Shown here: positions 19,964-25,720 of the stretch, one piece after another
How positions within the stretch are numbered: the stretch's first letter is position 1
Layout of the letters: every line of letters begins with the position of its first letter
Source of the DNA: a virus
IMG/VR virus record: IMGVR_UViG_3300007734_000516
Coordinates: 1-25,720 of that record
Strand: one strand, 5' to 3'
Length of the DNA: 25,720 nucleotides
Translations under genes and position numbers: made by a program
The notes under the pieces: generated by a model
Databases searched by the model: none
What the model was told of the DNA's origin: nothing
The model's input: only the letters and a program-made list of their open reading frames with translations

Positions 19964-20367
19964 TTGTTTTTTTTAGCCATCCGATCCCCAAACCACCAGC
20001 CCACACAATTTAGGGCGGTAAAATTGATCTGTTCAAGGATTGGCGTGCGTTCTGGCCCCACCGAGTAAAAATAGATCACGGTGGCAACGACGATCAGCGT
20101 TAACGTGATGAACGGTCGAAACAGCGTTATGATGTTGGCACACCACGGAGACACGTTGGCCGGCACAACTGCCGCCTGCTGACTCGCCGTAAACGCCGCC
20201 CAGGCCGCTGCGTCCGCTGCGATCCCTGCCATCACCTTGGCTTCTTCCAGCTTCCGGGTATGCTCCCGCCCAGACCGAAACTCCTCAAATAGGCCATTGC
20301 CGATCCGCAACACCACCCCAAGCGCACCCCCGCCCAAGGAACTGCTGATTAGGTCAAGGACACTCAT
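19960..20367 (-). CDS. Holin-type membrane protein (135 aa)
   Basis: A 135-aa protein starting MSVLDLISSSLGGGALGVVL, followed by a soluble helix (FRSGREHTRKLEEAKVMAGI, about residues 31-50), then a membrane helix RPFITLTLIVVATVIYFYS (about 83-101) and a final hydrophobic stretch ending WWFGDRMAKKNK. The final 'GWWFGDR' matches holins of the three-transmembrane, gene-transfer-agent type (GTA_holin_3TM). Holins make membrane holes that time lysis. No endolysin gene is in the window; one may lie outside. It overlaps the next gene (19963). Upstream is a 40-bp gap and the charged 85-aa protein. Confidence 0.75.
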   Translation of the reverse strand: MSVLDLISSSLGGGALGVVLRIGNGLFEEFRSGREHTRKLEEAKVMAGIAADAAAWAAFTASQQAAVVPANVSPWCANIITLFRPFITLTLIVVATVIYFYSVGPERTPILEQINFTALNCVGWWFGDRMAKKNK

Positions 20368-20407
20368 CTCAAGGAAATCGGACTATGATTTTTTTCCTCA
20401 GGCAGGC

Positions 20408-20665
20408 TTACTCATCGTCGTCGTCGTCGTAATTCTTGTCCTTCTTCTTGCCCATTTTCTCCTTGGGCGCACTCACCGTCTTGTAGCCTTTCTGATCGTA
20501 GCTCATCTTGGCCCCGATCTTGTCTACGTTCACCTCGGCCCGCGCAGGCCGTAGAACCTTGTCAGGAACGCCTTCAATGCGGTCTCCTTTGGTCACGTTG
20601 CATTCACAGGGACTATGGTTTGAACGGGGAAGAACCCGGTTGGGAGACTGAGTCATGGTTTTCAT
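20408..20665 (-). CDS. Small charged phage protein (85 aa)
   Basis: An 85-aa protein starting MKTMTQSPNRVLPRSNHSPC, basic in the middle and ending in a Lys-rich then acidic tail (KKKDKNYDDDDDE). No family recognised. The ATG at 20665 (with a second at 20653) lies 9 bases after the stop of the large internal-virion-type gene. It sits between that gene and the holin in the same direction. The charged, flexible make-up gives no functional hint. Confidence 0.62.
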   Translation of the reverse strand: MKTMTQSPNRVLPRSNHSPCECNVTKGDRIEGVPDKVLRPARAEVNVDKIGAKMSYDQKGYKTVSAPKEKMGKKKDKNYDDDDDE

Positions 20666-20674
20666 AGAGGAAAG

Positions 20675-23600
20675 TTAAAAGGTAGAGTAGTTGGCGGGCT
20701 GGGGTTGTTGAGTCATTTGGTCAAAAACTCCTTGTGTGCCAAAGCGGGCAACGCGAGCTAAAAAGTCTGGAGTGCCTTGTCGAGAAGAAGGATTCAGGAA
20801 AGAACGGTTTTGAACAAGAGGGCTTGCGCCTATTCTTCTACCAAGGAAGGGAACCCCCAAGAATGCTCCACCCGCTATTGCGCTTCCCGTCTGCCCAAAA
20901 GTTAACCCTCCAGTTGTTGCCCCAACACCCGCTATTCCCAACATTCTAGCAGCATCATGAATTCCAAATTTCAAGGTGCTGTTAAAAGGATCTCTGACGA
21001 CGTCAGGCATACCTTGTGCGATCAAAGCAAGTTTCTTGAGACTGCCGGTAAACCCAGCTCCGTCTTCAAGCATCATGCCAAGAACCTTTGCATCAAATGA
21101 ATTTCTCGCTTCATTTGTGCCCGCTCTTATTGCGTAAAGTTTTGCGGTATTTTCCTTAGCAATTCTTAACTCAGAAATAAGACCAACTTTGCCTTGAGAT
21201 ACTGCTAATGCTTCCATTTTCTGGAAAGCGTTCTCTGCATTTAATTGAGCGGCCTTCGCTTCGCTCCTTATCCTGGAATCTCCGCTTTCGTTTGCTTGTC
21301 GATAAAGCCTTCTGGTGTCTGAACTAAAGTCTTTCCATTCTTTTAATAAACTAGGTGCTGTGCCGCCTAATGTAGAAAAATTCCTGTAGGCGTCCCCATT
21401 TAAAAGAAGCTGACCGTTAAAATTATCAGAAGATAAATCTTTTCCCTTAAAACCAGCGATTTCTGAAGCAATTTGTTTTAATTGAGGCTGATTCTTATTT
21501 GAAAGATATTGCCGTAAAGCATTTTGCCCTCCTGACGCTTGAACTAAAATAGGCCCAACGCCATTTTGTTGAAACATAGATGGATCAATCAAAAGATTCA
21601 GATCGTTGGCACTGGTTACTAGGTCATGCGCCCCTTGGCTGGTTCTGCGCTCAAATTGTTTCGCTGCATAACGACCTCGATCTACCATTCCTTGAGCGCC
21701 TATTCCGGCCACCCCAGAAGCTCCAGCTCGAAGAACGTCCCCTGCGCTAGCCATTTCCTTTTTGTCCATTGCTTTCTCAAAAACTTCCCCAGCAGCAGAA
21801 CCCACCCCAATCAAAGCCGCATTACGAGCCGTTTGCCCTGATTTAATAGGGATAAGGTTTGTAAGACCGCCCCTAACCGCTGATGGCATAGAAACCTTTC
21901 CGTTGTTGTTTAAATATTGGCTGATTGCGTCAGCGGTAAGTCCGCCAGCAAATCTAGTGAACGGGCCTCCATACATTGACAGGGCATTTATTACGGTGGG
22001 AGGTATTTGATTAAGAAGAGGAGGGGCATTTCTTGCTTCTTCTTTACGCAACAATGATTGATTCTCAAACCCCATTTCCTCCATTCTTCCCAACCCTTGT
22101 ATTTGCGCCGCTAACTGTTCACGGGTCTTGTCGGTTAAATTCCTTTCACTTAAATTTTTTTGTATCTTTTCCATGGACGTTCCAAAGGGGAAATAAAGTT
22201 CTTCTCCTTTGTATTTTACCCTATAACCAATAGGCGTTTTCGATTCATCGCCAATGCCCTCGGACAATTGAGTTTCTACATTCATATTGGTTTTGTTTGG
22301 ACTGGCCGCAGCGGCTTGTGCGTCGCTACCCCCTGCAAGACCTAGCCCGCCCACGGCTAACGCCCCAAGCCCCATCTCCCTTGCCCTGCTAGGCGATCCT
22401 ATACCGGGATAATTCGCAGCTTCATTAATAACTTCTTGCTGAGTAGGAAGAGATTGCTCAGGGCCACGGCCCAATTTCTCATTGATCCTAGCCCGTTCCC
22501 TCAAGGCGTTTCCTCGTTCCGTATCAAGCCGGCTCAATTGAGTTTGCTCAGGGCTACCTGTAAAACCTGTGCTTTCTTGGTTACCTAAACGGTTCTGCTC
22601 AATGATTTGCCTAGCTTCCTCAACAATTTGCTTTTGCTCCTCAAGACGAGCTTTTTGAAAATCTTGGCTTCTTAAACGATTAGCGACATCTTCACTTCTT
22701 ACTTTTTGCTCAAACGCTAAAATCTCTTTTCTTTTTAAATCTTTAAAAGCTTCGACTGAACCCTCAGCTGATTTAACAGGGACTGGACGAAGTCCTCTTT
22801 CAATTTCATCTGGAGTGTAAACCAGCGGGGCATCTCTGAGAATTGCCTCTTGTTCCTGCCGAGTGGATGGACGGTATTCTTCACTAGACGGAAGCGAAAG
22901 CTTTCCGCCTTTTCTAAAAGATTCGACTGAATCCTTGGCTGATTTAACAGAGACTGGACGAAGTCCTCTTTCAATTTCATCTGGAGTATAAACCAGCGGG
23001 GCATCTCTAAGAATTGCTTCTTGTTCCTGCCGAGAAGATGGACGGTATTCTTCACTAGACGGAAGCGAAAGCTTCCCACCTTTTCTAAAAGATTCGGCTG
23101 AATCCTTGGCTGATTTAATTAGGCTAGGACTGTCAATTTCGGTTTGAGTGTAAGGGGCGTCTCTAAGGATCGCTTCCGTTTCCTGCCGAGTGGATGGACG
23201 AACCAATTCTGCTTCTTCTCTAGAACGTTGCCTAAGCTCACGGAAAAGAGCGCGGACGGAAGGATCGTCTTGTTCATACGCCGAAAGCTCATTAACCTTT
23301 TTGCCTTTAATCTTAGACCACAGTTCTTTTGAGACTTTTAATAGTCCTTTGCTGGCTTCCCCGCTGCCTCCAATAATAGCCCCTAACGCGCCTCCGCCTA
23401 AGATTGAGCTAGCGTATTCTTCAACGGTAGGAACCCTCTTATCGTCCACCGCCGTTTCGACTGTCTTGGCGCCAGCCCCAATGCTACCGCCTATTACAGC
23501 GTTTGCAGCCGCTGCCCCACCTATTTGAGCCAAACGACCTCCACTCCCAGCCACCGCTTTAGCAATAGGAGCAGCAACTTTCCCCAAAGTAGCGCCTGGC

Positions 23601-23959
23601 AGTAAATTGATCAACGCCGCCGAAAGCATTTCCCCTGGAGCATACTTGGCTCGATCTCCACGTTCTATCTGCCTCTGCTGAGACTTGTAATTGCCGTATG
23701 CCCCCGCCGCCGGTGCAACCGCAAAGTAGCCCGGCCCCATCATCCCTCCAATCCCTTGCCCTGCCAAACTGATGCCAGCTTCCGTTGCAATGTCTCCAGC
23801 AATGTTACCAGCGGACTCCTTAAACGAACGTTCTTGTTTAACAGGATTGGCTTGATCCATGCCGTCTAACACATTCGCAATTTCATTTGCGGAATTGTAG
23901 TCTTTGGCTTCCGCCGCCTTTTTAAGGCCGTCCAACAATTGTTCTCGGCTGTAGCTCAT
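20675..23959 (-). CDS. Large internal virion/DNA-ejection-type protein with 57-aa repeats
   Basis: A 1094-aa protein from ATG 23959 (MSYSREQLLDGLKKAAEAKD); a longer frame from 24040 overlaps the upstream gene, so it is not used. Residues about 40-200 are Gly/Ala-rich with weakly hydrophobic helices (MMGPGYFAVAPAAGAYGNY, LPGATLGKVAAPIAKAVAGS). Residues 245-400 carry about 2.5 copies of a 57-aa unit (RPSTRQEQEAILRDAPLVYT, KSAKDSVESFRKGGKLSLPS, EEYRPS). The rest is helical, with further Gly/Ala-rich patches. Long proteins of this make-up near the end of a late operon are typical of internal virion proteins that leave the capsid with the DNA. No lysozyme or transglycosylase motif was seen. The identification is from size, composition and place. 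Confidence 0.62.
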   Translation of the reverse strand: MSYSREQLLDGLKKAAEAKDYNSANEIANVLDGMDQANPVKQERSFKESAGNIAGDIATEAGISLAGQGIGGMMGPGYFAVAPAAGAYGNYKSQQRQIERGDRAKYAPGEMLSAALINLLPGATLGKVAAPIAKAVAGSGGRLAQIGGAAAANAVIGGSIGAGAKTVETAVDDKRVPTVEEYASSILGGGALGAIIGGSGEASKGLLKVSKELWSKIKGKKVNELSAYEQDDPSVRALFRELRQRSREEAELVRPSTRQETEAILRDAPYTQTEIDSPSLIKSAKDSAESFRKGGKLSLPSSEEYRPSSRQEQEAILRDAPLVYTPDEIERGLRPVSVKSAKDSVESFRKGGKLSLPSSEEYRPSTRQEQEAILRDAPLVYTPDEIERGLRPVPVKSAEGSVEAFKDLKRKEILAFEQKVRSEDVANRLRSQDFQKARLEEQKQIVEEARQIIEQNRLGNQESTGFTGSPEQTQLSRLDTERGNALRERARINEKLGRGPEQSLPTQQEVINEAANYPGIGSPSRAREMGLGALAVGGLGLAGGSDAQAAAASPNKTNMNVETQLSEGIGDESKTPIGYRVKYKGEELYFPFGTSMEKIQKNLSERNLTDKTREQLAAQIQGLGRMEEMGFENQSLLRKEEARNAPPLLNQIPPTVINALSMYGGPFTRFAGGLTADAISQYLNNNGKVSMPSAVRGGLTNLIPIKSGQTARNAALIGVGSAAGEVFEKAMDKKEMASAGDVLRAGASGVAGIGAQGMVDRGRYAAKQFERRTSQGAHDLVTSANDLNLLIDPSMFQQNGVGPILVQASGGQNALRQYLSNKNQPQLKQIASEIAGFKGKDLSSDNFNGQLLLNGDAYRNFSTLGGTAPSLLKEWKDFSSDTRRLYRQANESGDSRIRSEAKAAQLNAENAFQKMEALAVSQGKVGLISELRIAKENTAKLYAIRAGTNEARNSFDAKVLGMMLEDGAGFTGSLKKLALIAQGMPDVVRDPFNSTLKFGIHDAARMLGIAGVGATTGGLTFGQTGSAIAGGAFLGVPFLGRRIGASPLVQNRSFLNPSSRQGTPDFLARVARFGTQGVFDQMTQQPQPANYSTF
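22771..23220 (-). repeat. 171-bp tandem repeat inside the internal virion gene
   Basis: ATTTAACAG(A/G)GACTGGACG recurs 171 bases apart (22771 and 22942), giving 57-codon in-frame units; a third diverged unit lies to 23220. The first two copies are nearly identical at DNA level, so the duplication is recent. Confidence 0.88.
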
Positions 23960-23975
23960 GTTATTAATTAGCGAC

Positions 23976-25631
23976 TTATCGCGTTGGAGACAAATAGCGT
24001 TGAGCTGATGAACTAAGGCTTGGCGTCGTCGCCCCATCAAGATTTATCATCTTGGCTGCGGGTCTAACTTCTCCAGTAATTGGATTAAAGTCTAAATCAA
24101 TAACTTTTCCATTGGGGTTATTGACCTTCTCTAGATTAATTTTATGCTGGGTAAGTATTTCGCTATCAGTCCTGTTGATTGAAGGGTTAAGCTTTCTGTA
24201 ATTATCTATTACATCTTCATCTGAACGTTGATTTAACAAATATTCCCCAATTTCTTTTTCAGACTTTCCTTCGACTAACATACTGTTTGATTTTACTATT
24301 TTCCCGAAATGTCTTTCTAGGTTAGACAATATTTTTATTAGATTTTCTTTTTCGCTTAACGTCTTCCATTCAAGACTTCCTTTAGACGCTTCTAATGCTT
24401 CAATTTCAAACTTTGCTATTTGGCCTAAACTTACTCCACCTTTTTTCAAATCTCGTAACGCTTGAAACGCTACGTTTGATTTAATTGTGGCTAATGCAGC
24501 ATCAACGTCTGTTTTTCTTAACAAGAAATTCCATGGTGTGCTTTTTTTAACAAGTGTTTTTGCTCTATCTATTGCTGTTAAAGCAACACGCGAATTGTCG
24601 GCAAATGCATTTGATTGCGCCACATCTTGGTCTTGTTTTGCTTTTACCGCAGCATCGACTTTATCTTGAGCGGCAACACGTTTTGCATAATCAGAGTCTA
24701 ACGTTCTATATTTAACTCCTCCGCGCCAAGCAACATTATAAATAGCTCCCGTTTCTGGATCCGTTTCTTTATAATCAGCGGGATCTTTGATTGATTTTGA
24801 TTGAGCAGTTTGTTCCGCAATTGCTCGCCTTGTCATTGCAGCCTCAAGGTTTGCAGGACTAAGGATCTGTCCTGTTGCTAAAAAGGCGTTTAAAGTTTCT
24901 TGAACATAAGGGTTTTTTAACTTTGCCGCAAAGTCTTCTTGAGCCGCTGGAGAAAGGACTCCGCCACCACGGGTAGGAACGGCGGAGTTAGGACTGCCGC
25001 CAGCATACGTTGGGGTTTCGGCTTGGTTATACTTAGGAACTTGAAATTGAGATAGTATTTCCTTGGACAGCACTCCAGTGCCTGGCGCGGTAATATTTGC
25101 ATTGCCGTAGCTAACCAACGATGGATCAGAAACAATTTTGCTGCGATCAATTATTGGGGCGTTTGGCGTTCTAAATTCGTTTAACGAAGTCAGCGTCTGC
25201 TCTTGAGCCGCCTCTTTTTGCGCTCTATTTTGGGCATCTGCGACTTCCTGATTAAAACGACTTGTTTGAGCTGCTCTTAGGGCGTTCTGCGAATCAACTT
25301 CAGCTTTCCCCTGAGCCATCTTTGCCATCATTATGTTGTTTTCCACCAGCGTTCCCATCCGGGCATACTTATCGCGCTGGCTTTCAAACGTACTTCCCTT
25401 CAAAAACTGCTTTAACGACTCATCGTCCTTGAACCCAAACTGCTCTTTGTTGGCAGTCAGCATTGATTCCATCGCCTTGTTCTTGGCGTTAAAGGAACTC
25501 TCCTCCTCCCTCGTCTTAAAGAACTGATTGATGTTATTATTCAGGTTAGAATAATACGCATCTTGCCCTCGGTTCATCCCCTGAGCAATTAGTTGGCCGC
25601 TGATATCTTGGACTCCAGGATTGTAAGGCAT
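23976..25631 (-). CDS. Internal virion-type structural protein (551 aa)
   Basis: A 551-aa protein starting MPYNPGVQDISGQLIAQGMN. Mostly helical and charged with Gln/Asn/Ala-rich stretches (residues 95-140: QNALRAAQTSRFNQEVADAQ, NRAQKEAAQEQ), a Pro/Gly linker (180-225), then a long helical part (330-500). No catalytic motif, no membrane segment. It lies 16 bases upstream of the 1094-aa gene in the same direction, so both are probably co-expressed late structural proteins. The C-terminus (LSSSAQRYLSPTR) is ordinary. Like the next gene, it resembles podovirus ejection or core proteins only by place and composition. Confidence 0.6.
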   Translation of the reverse strand: MPYNPGVQDISGQLIAQGMNRGQDAYYSNLNNNINQFFKTREEESSFNAKNKAMESMLTANKEQFGFKDDESLKQFLKGSTFESQRDKYARMGTLVENNIMMAKMAQGKAEVDSQNALRAAQTSRFNQEVADAQNRAQKEAAQEQTLTSLNEFRTPNAPIIDRSKIVSDPSLVSYGNANITAPGTGVLSKEILSQFQVPKYNQAETPTYAGGSPNSAVPTRGGGVLSPAAQEDFAAKLKNPYVQETLNAFLATGQILSPANLEAAMTRRAIAEQTAQSKSIKDPADYKETDPETGAIYNVAWRGGVKYRTLDSDYAKRVAAQDKVDAAVKAKQDQDVAQSNAFADNSRVALTAIDRAKTLVKKSTPWNFLLRKTDVDAALATIKSNVAFQALRDLKKGGVSLGQIAKFEIEALEASKGSLEWKTLSEKENLIKILSNLERHFGKIVKSNSMLVEGKSEKEIGEYLLNQRSDEDVIDNYRKLNPSINRTDSEILTQHKINLEKVNNPNGKVIDLDFNPITGEVRPAAKMINLDGATTPSLSSSAQRYLSPTR

Positions 25632-25649
25632 AAAGATTAATGCTAAAAG

Positions 25650-25720
25650 TTATCCTCCAAACGCTTTTCTCAAACTATCCAAAATGCTCGGTGCGCTTTG
25701 GTAAATGGCATTATTTCTAG
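25650..25720 (-). CDS. 3' end of a further late gene (mostly outside window)
   Basis: On the minus strand the frame enters from the window end and stops at TAA 25650-25652, ending NNAIYQSAPSILDSLRKAFGG. Only 22 codons are visible. It precedes the 551-aa gene by 18 bases, so it is in the same late operon. The end pattern (LRKAFGG) is common in phage structural proteins, but no identity can be given. Confidence 0.55.
   Translation of the reverse strand, partial: RNNAIYQSAPSILDSLRKAFGG

Overview
This window reads as part of a tailed bacteriophage (or prophage-like) genome, about 25.7 kb of what is probably a larger circularly permuted or terminally redundant genome. It holds the packaging and capsid genes of a virion (large terminase, portal, scaffold), long internal-virion-type proteins, holin-type membrane proteins, and a dense early/replication block of small, overlapping phage genes. 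No ribosomal RNA, tRNA, integrase or host housekeeping gene was found. The portal length (712 aa) and the order TerL-portal-small protein-scaffold resemble P22-like podoviruses, but the coat protein and tail genes lie outside the window, so morphology is an inference. The host cannot be named. Many genes lack a Shine-Dalgarno sequence, which may hint at a host with weak SD use.

Layout. (1) 1-5095, minus strand: 59-aa protein, large terminase, portal, 96-aa protein, scaffold (cut by the window start). (2) About 5226-6777, plus strand: a small insertion-like operon with a GT-A glycosyltransferase, a GIY-YIG nuclease fused to an excisionase-type HTH, and a Pro-rich small protein. (3) 6774-8554, minus strand: two overlapping genes, a possible small-terminase-like protein and a beta-rich/acidic protein with a troubled, low-complexity 5' part. 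(4) 8709-19799, plus strand: the early/replication arm. It has a GP88-family gene; three regulatory blocks made of terminator or hairpins, repeat arrays and a shared TTGACC promoter; a C5-cytosine methyltransferase with a second conserved gene nested inside it out of frame; an XRE regulator; tandemly duplicated 64-65-aa genes; and a single-strand-DNA module (Gp157, an RNA polymerase alpha-CTD-like protein, an SSB-tail protein). It ends in a chain of nine ATGA-coupled genes finishing with a RusA-like resolvase. (5) 19796-25720, minus strand: two membrane proteins (holin type), a small charged protein, and two or three large internal-virion-type proteins.

How it works together. The plus arm would be expressed early from the TTGACC promoters to alter DNA (methylation), replicate and recombine it (Gp157, SSB-like, RusA-like) and perhaps redirect host transcription (alpha-CTD-like, HTH proteins). 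The minus arm would be late: internal proteins and holin from the right, packaging and head genes at the left, converging through the part of the genome outside the window.

The most interesting signals are the out-of-frame gene nested in the methyltransferase; the repeated regulatory blocks with a roughly 25-copy 9-bp TTGATCGGC array and a shared promoter with a 17-bp spacer; a CAGC(A/T/G)AAA leader repeated in front of SD-less genes; and the phage alpha-CTD-like protein.
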